Positions 41,148 through 48,868 of a stretch of 64,000 nt of DNA are shown piece by piece. Positions within the stretch are counted from its first letter, which is position 1. Each line of letters starts with the position of its first letter. The stretch lies in contig JBNPWE010000001.1 in NCBI GenBank assembly GCA_050433985.1, positions 1 through 64,000 on the forward strand. The letters run 5' to 3'. Under the pieces are notes generated by a model. It saw only the letters and a list, made by a program, of their open reading frames with translations. It was not told the origin of the DNA and made no database searches. The DNA comes from JACIYW01 sp014359745 (GTDB lineage: Bacteria; Pseudomonadota; Alphaproteobacteria; Rhodobacterales; Rhodobacteraceae). Position numbers and translations under genes: made by a program.

Positions 41148-41987
41148 ATGAAATTCAAAGGCACGGATACCTATATCGCCACGGGCGATCTTTCGGTCGC
41201 GGTCAACGCCGCCGTCACGCTGCAACGCCCGCTGCTGGTCAAGGGCGAACCGGGCACCGGCAAGACCGAACTGGCCCGCCAGGTATCGGCCAGCCTTGGC
41301 CTGCCGATCATCGAATGGCATGTGAAATCCACCACCCGCGCCCAGCAGGGGCTTTACGAATACGATGCCGTGTCGCGCCTGCGCGACAGCCAGTTGGGCG
41401 ATGCAAGGGTCCACGATGTCAGCAATTACATCCGGCAGGGCAAGCTGTGGCAGGCCTTTACCGCAAAGGGGCGGGTGGTGCTGCTTATCGACGAGATCGA
41501 CAAGGCCGATATCGAATTTCCCAACGATCTGTTGCAGGAACTCGACCGGATGGAATTCCACGTCTACGAGACCGGCGAAACCGTGCGCGCCGAAACGCGC
41601 CCGATCGTGATCATCACCTCGAACAACGAAAAGGAACTGCCCGACGCCTTCCTGCGGCGCTGTTTCTTCCACTATATCCGCTTTCCCGATATCGACACGC
41701 TGCGCGCCATCGTCGCCGTGCATTTCCCCGATATCCGCGACGCCCTGCTGACCGAGGCGCTGACCCGGTTCTACGAGGTGCGCGAAACGCCGGGGCTGAA
41801 GAAAAAGCCCTCCACCTCCGAGGTGCTCGACTGGCTCAAGCTGCTGCTGGCCGAGGATCTGACGCCCGAGGATCTGCGCAAGACCGGCACCAACGCGCTG
41901 CCGCCGCTGCATGGCGCGCTGCTCAAGAACGAACAGGACGTGCATCTGTTCGAACGGCTGGCCTTCATGGCGCGCGGGGGGCGCTGA
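41148..41987 (+). CDS. MoxR-family AAA+ ATPase
   Basis: A 279-residue AAA+ protein of the MoxR class. It has LVKGEPGTGKTELARQVSAS (Walker A), GRVVLLIDEIDKADIEFPND (Walker B), PIVIITSNNEKELPDAFLRR (sensor 1 and arginine finger) and HYIRFPDIDTLRAIV. MoxR ATPases usually work with a VWA protein to mature or load metals into target complexes; the VWA partner follows two genes later (43678-44862). The frame is open to 40974, but ATG 41148 (MKFKGTDTYIATGDLS) fits family starts. Confidence 0.92.
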   Translation: MKFKGTDTYIATGDLSVAVNAAVTLQRPLLVKGEPGTGKTELARQVSASLGLPIIEWHVKSTTRAQQGLYEYDAVSRLRDSQLGDARVHDVSNYIRQGKLWQAFTAKGRVVLLIDEIDKADIEFPNDLLQELDRMEFHVYETGETVRAETRPIVIITSNNEKELPDAFLRRCFFHYIRFPDIDTLRAIVAVHFPDIRDALLTEALTRFYEVRETPGLKKKPSTSEVLDWLKLLLAEDLTPEDLRKTGTNALPPLHGALLKNEQDVHLFERLAFMARGGR

Positions 41988-41992
41988 TCCGC

Positions 41993-42024
41993 CGCGCAAG
42001 GGGCGCGCAAGGGGCGCGCAGGGG
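41993..42024. repeat. Three tandem units of CGCGCAAGGGG type
   Basis: Two perfect 11-bp units CGCGCAAGGGG are followed by a 10-bp variant CGCGCAGGGG, right after the MoxR stop codon. Probably slippage in intergenic DNA. Confidence 0.8.
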
Positions 42025-42117
42025 CACCACTTGGGGCATCTGCGCAGCCATCGGTTGTGTTTCCCCCTGAAAAGACGCAGCTTGAAACCGGTCCGTTCAC
42101 CAGAAAGAGCCGCCTGG

Positions 42118-43512
42118 ATGATCACACATATGCGCGCAGGCGTGGTCGGCCTGATGATGGCGGCCCTTGGGCTGGCCGCCTGTGCCGCACCCGATACGGG
42201 CGACGTGGCGCGGCGCCGCGCGGTGGTGTCGGATGCGCTGCCGCCGATGAAACTCTTTCCCGCCACCCCGGCGGCCGCGCCCACCCGCGGCAATGCCGAC
42301 CATGCGCAGGATTTCCTGGATCTGATGTTCCGCATGGAAAGCGGGCGCGAACTGCCGATCCTTACCCGGTTCGAAGGCCCGGTGACGGTGCGCATGATCG
42401 GGCCGGTTCCGCCCAGCGCCGCGCATGACATGGATGTGCTGGTCGCGCGCCTGCGCGATGAGGCCGGGATCGACATCAGCCGGGTGGCCGCCGATCGCCC
42501 CGCCGCGCTGACCGTCGATTTCATCACCCGCACCACCTTGCAACGGCAGGTGCCGCAAGCGGCCTGTTTCGTGGTGCCCAATGTCACCGACTGGCGCAGC
42601 TTTCGCGCCGCGCGGCGCTCTGACAGCCTGGACTGGGCGGCGTTGACGGCACGCACCCACGCCACGATGTTCATTCCCGCCGACACCAGCCCGCAGGAAA
42701 TCCGCGATTGCCTGAACGAGGAACTGGCCCAGGCGCTCGGGCCCCTCAACGATCTTTACCGGCTGTCGGATTCGGTGTTCAACGATGACAATTTCCACAC
42801 CGTCCTGACCGGATTCGACATGCTGATGCTGCGCGTCGCCTACGCCCCCGAATTGCAGCCCGGCATGACCCGCGATCAGGTGGCGGCCCGCCTGCCCGCT
42901 ATCCTGCGCCGCCTCAACCCCGCCGGGGAAGGCAAGCCCGCGTATCCGGTCAAACAGACCCCCCGCGACTGGATCGACGCGATCGAAACCGCGCTTGGCC
43001 CCGACGCCAGCCGCGCCACGCGCCGCTCGGCGGCGGAACGGGCGGTGCGGATCGGGCTGGGCGAGGGCTGGCAGGATGCGCGCATGGCCTTTGGCTGGTA
43101 TGTGCTGGGGCGGCTGACCCTCGCGAACGAGGCCGACACCGCCTTTGACGCGCTTCAGCGCGCCGCGGCAATATATCGCACCCTGCCCGGCACAAGCGTT
43201 CACCTTGCCCATATCGACATGCAGATGGCCGCCTTCGCGCTGGCCTCGGGCCAGCCCGAACACGCGCTTGATCTGATCAACCGTTCGCTGATACCAGTGG
43301 TCAAAGAACAGAACGCCGCGCTGCTTGCCTCGATGCTGATGCTGAAATCGGCGGCACTTGAAACCCTCAACCGCCCTTCCGAGGCGGCGGTGGTGCGCCT
43401 CGACAGTCTGGGATGGGCGCGATATGGGTTTGGTTCAGAAGACGAGGTGCGCAACCGGCTGGCCGAAATAGCCATCCTGTCGCCTCACATCATATTGGCG
43501 GGGACACCATGA
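42118..43512 (+). CDS. DUF2927-type lipoprotein
   Basis: A 464-residue protein with lipoprotein signal peptide (MRAGVVGLMMAALGLAACAA, lipobox LAAC). The central part VVPNVTDWRSFRAARRSDSL, DCLNEELAQALGPLNDLYRL and SVFNDDNFHTVLTGFDMLML fits DUF2927, a protein family whose EELxQxLG segment resembles a peptidase helix, though no HExxH is present here. The C-terminal third looks TPR-like. It lies between the MoxR ATPase and its VWA partner, so it may be an envelope part of that system. It overlaps the next gene by 4 bp. Confidence 0.78.
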   Translation: MITHMRAGVVGLMMAALGLAACAAPDTGDVARRRAVVSDALPPMKLFPATPAAAPTRGNADHAQDFLDLMFRMESGRELPILTRFEGPVTVRMIGPVPPSAAHDMDVLVARLRDEAGIDISRVAADRPAALTVDFITRTTLQRQVPQAACFVVPNVTDWRSFRAARRSDSLDWAALTARTHATMFIPADTSPQEIRDCLNEELAQALGPLNDLYRLSDSVFNDDNFHTVLTGFDMLMLRVAYAPELQPGMTRDQVAARLPAILRRLNPAGEGKPAYPVKQTPRDWIDAIETALGPDASRATRRSAAERAVRIGLGEGWQDARMAFGWYVLGRLTLANEADTAFDALQRAAAIYRTLPGTSVHLAHIDMQMAAFALASGQPEHALDLINRSLIPVVKEQNAALLASMLMLKSAALETLNRPSEAAVVRLDSLGWARYGFGSEDEVRNRLAEIAILSPHIILAGTP

Positions 43513-43673
43513 TCGTTATTGCCGGGCTGGTTTTGGGCGCATTGATCGGCGCACTGCGCGCACGGGCGCGACAAGGCAACAGGCTGGACATTGCGCAATA
43601 TGCGGCCGTGCATGCGATGATCTTTGCGGTGATCGGCCTGTTCGTGACCATCGCGCTTGACCGGCTGGTGTGA
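43509..43673 (+). CDS. Small two-helix membrane protein
   Basis: A 54-residue protein with two hydrophobic helices (MIVIAGLVLGALIGALRARA and AVHAMIFAVIGLFVTIALDR) and a basic loop between them. The start overlaps the DUF2927 stop (ATGA) and the VWA gene begins 4 bp after its stop, so it is translated with both. I do not recognise the family. Its tight placement argues that it is a real gene. Confidence 0.7.
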   Translation: MIVIAGLVLGALIGALRARARQGNRLDIAQYAAVHAMIFAVIGLFVTIALDRLV

Positions 43674-43677
43674 TCCG

Positions 43678-44862
43678 ATGTTCCTGCCGTTCTTCAAGAC
43701 GTTGCGCGAAGCCGGGGTGCCGGTCAGCCTGCGCGAATTTCTGGGCTTTCTGGGGGGCATGCGCGCCGGGCTGGTGACCTATGATGTCGAGGGGTTCTAT
43801 TACCTCGCCCGCACCACGATGGTGAAGGACGAACGCCACCTTGACCGCTTCGACCGCGCCTTTGCCGCCGCCTTCAAGGGGTTGGAGGCGATCAGCCCCG
43901 CAGACGTCCTCAACGCGCTTGATCTGCCCGAGGACTGGCTGCGCAAACTGGCCGAAAAGCACCTGACCCCCGAGGAACGGGCAGAGATCGAGGCGCTGGG
44001 CGGGTTCGACAAGCTGATGGAAACCCTGCGCAAACGGCTGGCCGAACAGAAGGGCCGCCATCAGGGCGGCAGCAAATGGATCGGCACCGCCGGCACCTCG
44101 CCCTTCGGGGCCGAGGGCTACAACCCCGAAGGGGTGCGCATCGGTCAGGAAAAGGGCCGCGAGGGACGCGCCGTCAAGGTCTGGGACAAGCGCGAGTTCC
44201 GCAACCTTGACGATACCGTGGAACTGGGCACCCGCAACATCAAGGTGGCGCTGCGCCGGTTGCGCCGCTGGGCGCGCGATGGCGCCCATGAGGAACTTGA
44301 TCTTGACACCACCATCCGCGAGACCGCCAAACAGGGCTGGCTTGATGTGAAAACCCGGCCCGAACGGCGCAACGCCGTCAAGGTGCTGCTGTTTCTTGAT
44401 ATCGGCGGCTCGATGGACCCGCATATCAAGGTGATGGACGAATTGTTCAGCGCCGCGCGCGCCGAGTTCCGCCATCTTGAGCATTTCTACTTTCACAACT
44501 GCCTTTATGAATATGTCTGGCGCGACAATCGCCGCCGCTGGGATGTGCGAATCCCCACCGCCGAGATTCTGCGCACCTATGGCTCCGATTACCGCTGCAT
44601 CTTCGTGGGCGACGCCAATATGTCACCCTATGAGGTGATGCATCCGGGCGGCGCGAATGAGCACTGGAACCCCGAGGCGGGCCAGGTCTGGCTGGAACGC
44701 GCCCGCACGCAATGGCCGCATAACCTGTGGATCAACCCCACCCCCGAACGATTCTGGGATACGTCGCATTCGGTCCGGCTGATCCGCGACATATTCGAGG
44801 GCGCGATGGTGCCGATGACGCTGGAAGGCATCAACCGTGGCATTGTCGCGTTGAGCAGGTAG
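43678..44862 (+). CDS. VWA-domain protein (CoxE-like), MoxR partner
   Basis: A 394-residue protein of the CoxE/VWA group. N-terminal part MFLPFFKTLREAGVPVSLRE and KDERHLDRFDRAFAAAFKGL is typical. The VWA core begins VKVLLFLDIGGSMDPHIKVM, a MIDAS motif in which DxSxS is altered to DIGGS, then FYFHNCLYEYVW and YRCIFVGDANMSPYEVMHPG. With the MoxR ATPase it would form a two-part chaperone like RavA/ViaA or CoxD/CoxE. Client unknown. An upstream ATG-like start at 43657 overlaps the preceding gene and is less likely. Confidence 0.88.
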   Translation: MFLPFFKTLREAGVPVSLREFLGFLGGMRAGLVTYDVEGFYYLARTTMVKDERHLDRFDRAFAAAFKGLEAISPADVLNALDLPEDWLRKLAEKHLTPEERAEIEALGGFDKLMETLRKRLAEQKGRHQGGSKWIGTAGTSPFGAEGYNPEGVRIGQEKGREGRAVKVWDKREFRNLDDTVELGTRNIKVALRRLRRWARDGAHEELDLDTTIRETAKQGWLDVKTRPERRNAVKVLLFLDIGGSMDPHIKVMDELFSAARAEFRHLEHFYFHNCLYEYVWRDNRRRWDVRIPTAEILRTYGSDYRCIFVGDANMSPYEVMHPGGANEHWNPEAGQVWLERARTQWPHNLWINPTPERFWDTSHSVRLIRDIFEGAMVPMTLEGINRGIVALSR

Positions 44863-44997
44863 ATCTGTCGCCCTGAACCGGCCCGAGGGGCGCACGGCCT
44901 TTGCCGGATGGGCATTTCGCGGCCCCATCGGAATTGCCGGTGCGCGGGAAGCGTAAGCGCGCTTGCCGCGCGGCATGGCGCGCCCCATATTGGGACC

Positions 44998-45702
44998 ATG
45001 CTGAAACTGACCCCGATCCTTCTGGCGATCCTTTATGCGCTGGCGATGTACCGCTTTTCGGTCTGGCGCACGGCCAAGACGCTGGATGCGCGGTCAACCG
45101 AGCTGACCGACCCGGTGCTGCGCCACCACACCGCGCAGATGGCGCTGGCGCTGGATCTGCCCCGGATCGTCGTGCATATTCACGAGATCCCGCAGATCAA
45201 CGGTCTGGCCGCACCCGACGGGCGGATTTTCCTGACACGGGGCTTTTACGAGAAATACCGCCGGGGCGAGGTCAGCAGCGCCGAACTGGCCAGCGTGATC
45301 GCCCATGAACTTGGCCATGTCGCGCTGGGCCATTCCCGGCGGCGGATGATCGATTTTTCCGGCCAGAACGCGGTGCGCGCGGCGCTGGCGATGGTTCTGG
45401 GGCGGTTTCTGCCCGGCATCGGCATCTGGGTGGCCAATATGCTGACATCGCTTCTGGCCGCGCGCCTGAGCCGACAGGACGAATACGAGGCCGACGCCTG
45501 GGCCGCCGCGCTGCTGACCAAGGCGGGTATCGGCACCGGGCCGCAGAAATCGCTGTTTGCCAAGCTGGATGCGCTGACCGGCGCGGGCGGGCGCGGCGCG
45601 CCGGTCTGGATGATGAGCCATCCCGCCACCCCAGACCGCATCAGGGCGATAGAGGCGCTGGAACGGCGCTGGAATCAGCCGGGGCCGGTTATCGGGGCCT
45701 GA
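44998..45702 (+). CDS. M48-family zinc metallopeptidase
   Basis: A 234-residue membrane-anchored protease. One N-terminal helix (LKLTPILLAILYALAMYRFS) precedes the catalytic domain: NGLAAPDGRIFLTRGFYEKY, then ELASVIAHELGHVALGHSRR with the HExxH zinc site, and RLSRQDEYEADAWAAALLTK with the third zinc ligand (ExxAD). Related to HtpX and Oma1/BepA but shorter. It likely takes part in envelope quality control. Its 3' end overlaps the convergent PIN gene by 28 bp. Confidence 0.9.
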   Translation: MLKLTPILLAILYALAMYRFSVWRTAKTLDARSTELTDPVLRHHTAQMALALDLPRIVVHIHEIPQINGLAAPDGRIFLTRGFYEKYRRGEVSSAELASVIAHELGHVALGHSRRRMIDFSGQNAVRAALAMVLGRFLPGIGIWVANMLTSLLAARLSRQDEYEADAWAAALLTKAGIGTGPQKSLFAKLDALTGAGGRGAPVWMMSHPATPDRIRAIEALERRWNQPGPVIGA

Positions 45703-46250
45703 TCGGCAGCCTTGCCAAGGCGCGGCAGCCGCGCCCGTTTCAAAAGCGCGCGCATCGGCTGATCGCGCCCCGAGACGCGCGCGGCTTCGGCCTGAACCTT
45801 TGCCAGAACCGCGCCCACCGCCCCCCGGTCCTGATGCCACAGCGCCAAAAGGAACGGATCGGGATGTTCGGCCCTCAACCCCTGCGCGGCCAAGGGCGCG
45901 CGCGGGAAATCGCGCAGGTTCAGCGTCAGGATCAGGTCGGCCCGCCCGGCGATGGCCGCGGCCAGAACGTGGCCGTCATCGGGATCGGGCAGGCTGGTGT
46001 CAAAGGCCTGTTGCGCAGCGCTGACCGCCCCGGCCGCCACCTCTGCCCCCGGCCAGCGCGCGCGCAACAGCGCAATCTCGCCCTGCGCGATCACCTCGGA
46101 CCCCGGAGCAAGCCGGGCCGCGGCGCGGGCCCATTCCCCCAGGATGCGCGGCGACCAGAGCGGGGTGAAGGCGCCGGTTGCGGCGGTGCCAAGCACAATC
46201 TCGCGCAAGACCGTTGGGTAAAGCACGCAGGCGTCGATCAGAACGCGCAT
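45675..46250 (-). CDS. PIN-domain protein without visible antitoxin
   Basis: A 191-residue protein beginning MRVLIDACVLYPTVLREIVL, with the first PIN acidic residue (D6). LPDPDDGHVLAAAIAGRADL and ILTLNLRDFPRAPL supply the other conserved acidic and asparagine positions, so an RNase fold is likely. PIN toxins usually come with a small antitoxin gene directly upstream; none is seen between 46251 and 46361, only a GAGTATTT element. The family resembles a Rhodobacter PIN group found alone, so it may not be a toxin. Confidence 0.78.
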   Translation of the reverse strand: MRVLIDACVLYPTVLREIVLGTAATGAFTPLWSPRILGEWARAAARLAPGSEVIAQGEIALLRARWPGAEVAAGAVSAAQQAFDTSLPDPDDGHVLAAAIAGRADLILTLNLRDFPRAPLAAQGLRAEHPDPFLLALWHQDRGAVGAVLAKVQAEAARVSGRDQPMRALLKRARLPRLGKAADQAPITGPG

Positions 46251-46312
46251 GAGGCAGTGGGGGGCGAGAGGTTGAGGGTGGCGCGGGCGGAGAGTGCGGA
46301 TGCCTCCGGCGG

Positions 46313-46345
46313 GAGTATTTGGATCGAGAGGATGAGGGGGAGAGC
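46313..46345 (+). repeat. GAGTATTT-type element, short form, copy F
   Basis: GAGTATTTGGATCGAGAGGA followed by TGAGGGGG, preceded by GCCTCCGGCGG. Nearly identical to copy E. It sits between the 3' end of the RlmI-like gene and the 5' end of the PIN gene, both on the minus strand. Confidence 0.8.
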
Positions 46346-46361
46346 CTTTGTCGACACGGAC

Positions 46362-47588
46362 TCAGCCGTCAAGCCGGAAGAACAGCGCCTTGAGATAGCC
46401 CGATTCCGCCAGTTGCGGCAACAGCGGGTGATCCGGCCCGGCAAAGCCGGTGTGCAGTATCTGTGCCCGGCGCCCGCCGCGCCCGATACCGCGCGCCGAT
46501 GCCGCGCGGAACGACGCCAGATCGGCGGCATGCGAACAGGAACACAGCACGAGATAACCGCCCGGCGCGACAAGCGGCGCCGCAAGCCGCGCCACCCGTT
46601 CGTAGGCACGCAACCCGGCGGCAAGCGCCGGTTTGGCGGGGGCAAAGGCCGGGGGGTCGCAGATAACCAGATCGAAGGTGGCCGCATCGGCACCCAGCCC
46701 CTCCATCACCGCGAAGGCGTCGCCCTGGCGGGTGGTAAAGCGGTCAGTCAGGCCAGATGCCGCCGCCCCCGCTTCGGCAAGCGCCAGCGCCGGGGCCGAT
46801 CCATCCACCGCAAGCGCCGATGCCGCACCGCCTGCCAGCGCGGCCAGACCAAAGCCGCCCACATGGCAGAACACATCGAGCACCCGCGCGCCACCCGCCA
46901 GCCGCGCGGCAAAGGCGTGGTTGTCGCGCTGATCAAGGAACAGGCCGGTTTTCTGGCCGCCCAGCAGATCGGCAAGATAGGTGGCCCCGTTCATGGTCAC
47001 GGGCACCGGGCCGTTGACGGCGCCGCGCAGGACCAGGGTTTCATCAGACAGCCCTTCCAGGGCGCGGGCGCGGCCCGATCCGTTCTTCACGATGGTGGTG
47101 ACACCGGTTACCGCCGCCAAAGCCTCGGCGATCAGGGGCAGATGCGCCTCGGCCCAGGCGGCATTGGGCTGAATGACCGCCACATCGCCAAAACGGTCGA
47201 TGACCACGCCGGGCAGGCCATCGGCCTCGGCATGGATCAGGCGGTAAACGGGGGCCGGATAAAGCCGCTCGCGCAGCGCCAGCGCGCGGGCAATCCGTGC
47301 AGAGATCCATGCGGCATCGATGCGCGCGCCGGGGTCGCGATCCAGCATCCGCGCGATGATCTTCGAGGCGGTGTTGACGGTGACAAGGCCCTGCGGGCGG
47401 CGGTCGCTGTCTTCGAGGATCGCAAGGCTGCCGGGGGCAAGGGCGCTGGTGCGCCGGTCGGTCACCAGTTCATCGGCATAGACCCAGGGAAAACCGTGGC
47501 GCAGGGCGCGCGCATCGGCCTTGGGGCGAAGCCTGACAACAGGATAGGTGCCGGACTTGAAAGCGGGGGGATCAGAGGCAGGGGTCAT
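46362..47588 (-). CDS. RlmI-like class I SAM-dependent rRNA (cytosine-5) methyltransferase
   Basis: A 408-residue protein with an N-terminal PUA-like domain (VRLRPKADARALRHGFPWVY), a middle domain and a SAM domain. Family marks: LADLLGGQKTGLFLDQRDNH, GARVLDVFCHVGGFGLAALA (SAM motif I), FDLVICDPPAFAPAKPALAA (motif IV) and YLVLCSCSHAADL (cysteine region). RlmI methylates a cytosine in 23S rRNA; the exact site here is inferred from the family only. Confidence 0.88.
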   Translation of the reverse strand: MTPASDPPAFKSGTYPVVRLRPKADARALRHGFPWVYADELVTDRRTSALAPGSLAILEDSDRRPQGLVTVNTASKIIARMLDRDPGARIDAAWISARIARALALRERLYPAPVYRLIHAEADGLPGVVIDRFGDVAVIQPNAAWAEAHLPLIAEALAAVTGVTTIVKNGSGRARALEGLSDETLVLRGAVNGPVPVTMNGATYLADLLGGQKTGLFLDQRDNHAFAARLAGGARVLDVFCHVGGFGLAALAGGAASALAVDGSAPALALAEAGAAASGLTDRFTTRQGDAFAVMEGLGADAATFDLVICDPPAFAPAKPALAAGLRAYERVARLAAPLVAPGGYLVLCSCSHAADLASFRAASARGIGRGGRRAQILHTGFAGPDHPLLPQLAESGYLKALFFRLDG

Positions 47589-47627
47589 ACCCTGCCTCGT
47601 AAGCGCTGCGGCGCGATTGTGAAAGGG

Positions 47628-48341
47628 TTATTCGATGAAAAGCCGATGGGGCTGCACGTCTGACCGGGCGGTTGCGATCGGCAGGGCCGCGCCAGACCCG
47701 CGCGAGGACAGCACCGGCTTGCCCATCGGGGCACCCGGCAGCGCCAGTTCGCGCGCGACCACCTCGGCGAGGTGGCGGGTGATGGCGACGCGCTGCGTAT
47801 ATCCGCGCGCGTCTTCGGCGATCGCACTTGATCCGCCCGAGGCGCGCATGTCGGCCTTGACCGGGCGCGGCCCGGACAGGATCGCCCCGGTTGCGGCATC
47901 GCGCACCGTCATCACGAACTGCACCGAATGCACCCCGCCGAAGGCATAGCGGGCCTTTTCGGTGACGGCGTGAAAGCGCTGCACCTCGACATCGACAACC
48001 ACTTTCGGCCCGCCGACCAGCGCCGGGGCGGCCTTGGCGAAACCGTCCCTGAATATCTGTGCCACCTGGGCGCGGCGGTCGCCGTAAGGATCGCCGCGCC
48101 AGACGATATCGGCCAGCGGGAAATAGACATTCGCCTCGGACACCCGCAGGCTTTGCGGAACCGCGATGCGCACATCTTCGATCACATAGCCCGCGCGCGG
48201 TGCCAGAGCCGTGTCGGCAAAGGCTGCGGGGCTGGCGGCGCTGTCAAATACGTTCGCGCTGCGCGAGGGCATATCGACCACCCCGCAAGCAGACAGGGCA
48301 AGGCTGGCAAGGGTCACGGAAACCAAAAAACGGGTCATCAT
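47628..48341 (-). CDS. Lipoprotein of unknown function (possibly DUF6778)
   Basis: A 237-residue protein with a lipoprotein signal (MMTRFLVSVTLASLALSACG, lipobox LSAC). The mature part holds APRAGYVIEDVRIAVPQSLR, VWRGDPYGDRRAQVAQIFRD and GGPKVVVDVEVQRFHAVTEK, alternating strands and helices. I recall similar Rhodobacterales proteins under DUF6778, but this is from memory. It should be anchored in the outer or inner membrane. A strong terminator separates it from the small gene upstream. Confidence 0.7.
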   Translation of the reverse strand: MMTRFLVSVTLASLALSACGVVDMPSRSANVFDSAASPAAFADTALAPRAGYVIEDVRIAVPQSLRVSEANVYFPLADIVWRGDPYGDRRAQVAQIFRDGFAKAAPALVGGPKVVVDVEVQRFHAVTEKARYAFGGVHSVQFVMTVRDAATGAILSGPRPVKADMRASGGSSAIAEDARGYTQRVAITRHLAEVVARELALPGAPMGKPVLSSRGSGAALPIATARSDVQPHRLFIE

Positions 48342-48406
48342 ATTCTCTCCGGGCCTGGATGGTCCAACAGTATTACCCGACGGAATTTCAACGTTAATTG
48401 TGTCTT

Positions 48407-48442
48407 AAAAAAGGATAATCCCGGAAATTTCCGGGATTATCC
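48407..48442 (-). terminator. Strong Rho-independent terminator with perfect 30-bp palindrome
   Basis: Positions 48413-48442 form a perfect palindrome with 15-base arms (arm GGATAATCCCGGAAA). On the minus strand it is followed directly by TTTTTT (48412-48407). It ends the transcript of the small gene 48482-48661. Because the arms have no spacer, the hairpin loop must open a few A-T pairs at the centre. A protein-binding role at the DNA level is also conceivable. Confidence 0.82.
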
Positions 48443-48481
48443 AAAGGTCGGCAGGTAATGCTTTGCACCCCTGTGGCTGTG

Positions 48482-48661
48482 TTACGCGGCCTGATGGCCG
48501 GTGTTGCCGCGCAGGGCGTGCCAGCGTTTTGCAATGAACCGCCCGAAAGCGGCCAAGGCGCCACTGACAGCCTCGGCGCGCATTTGCCGCGCTTCCCGTT
48601 CGATGCGGTGGATGTTATCGATATCAAGGTCGATATTCATGTTGCGATTGGTCATGGTCAT
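48482..48661 (-). CDS. Small helical protein (RSP_7527-like)
   Basis: A 59-residue protein, too short for many annotations but convincing. GGAAGGAACC precedes the ATG, and the sequence MTMTNRNMNIDLDIDNIHRI, EREARQMRAEAVSGALAAFG, RFIAKRWHALRG has the HxIEREARxxRAxxxxxxF pattern of a small-protein family that I know from Rhodobacter (RSP_7527 type). The C-terminal half is an amphipathic helix. Function unknown. It has its own terminator and is divergent from edd. Confidence 0.78.
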   Translation of the reverse strand: MTMTNRNMNIDLDIDNIHRIEREARQMRAEAVSGALAAFGRFIAKRWHALRGNTGHQAA

Positions 48662-48778
48662 GGTTCCTTCCAACTGAGAACCTCCCGATGCTGTCAATAT
48701 AGGCCCCGGCGATCGGGGCCACCACCCACGGGTTCGAAAGGCCGCCATGCGCTGGGCGCAAGACCGGCCGCAAGGCTT

Positions 48779-48790
48779 GTTAGCGCTAAC
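48779..48790. promoter_or_regulatory. LacI-family-type operator upstream of edd
   Basis: GTTAGCGCTAAC is a perfect 12-bp palindrome inside TTGTTAGCGCTAACGA, 78 bp before the edd start. It has the central CG and shape typical of LacI/GalR operators. In Rhodobacter sphaeroides the LacI-family regulator CceR controls Entner-Doudoroff genes in response to 6-phosphogluconate; binding of a CceR homologue here is inference. Confidence 0.75.
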
Positions 48791-48868
48791 GACCTGCGGT
48801 AGAGACAAGACATGCGGGCGGTCGGGCGACCAAAAGGCGTGTGCGGGCCGCTGCGGGCGGAGGATCAG

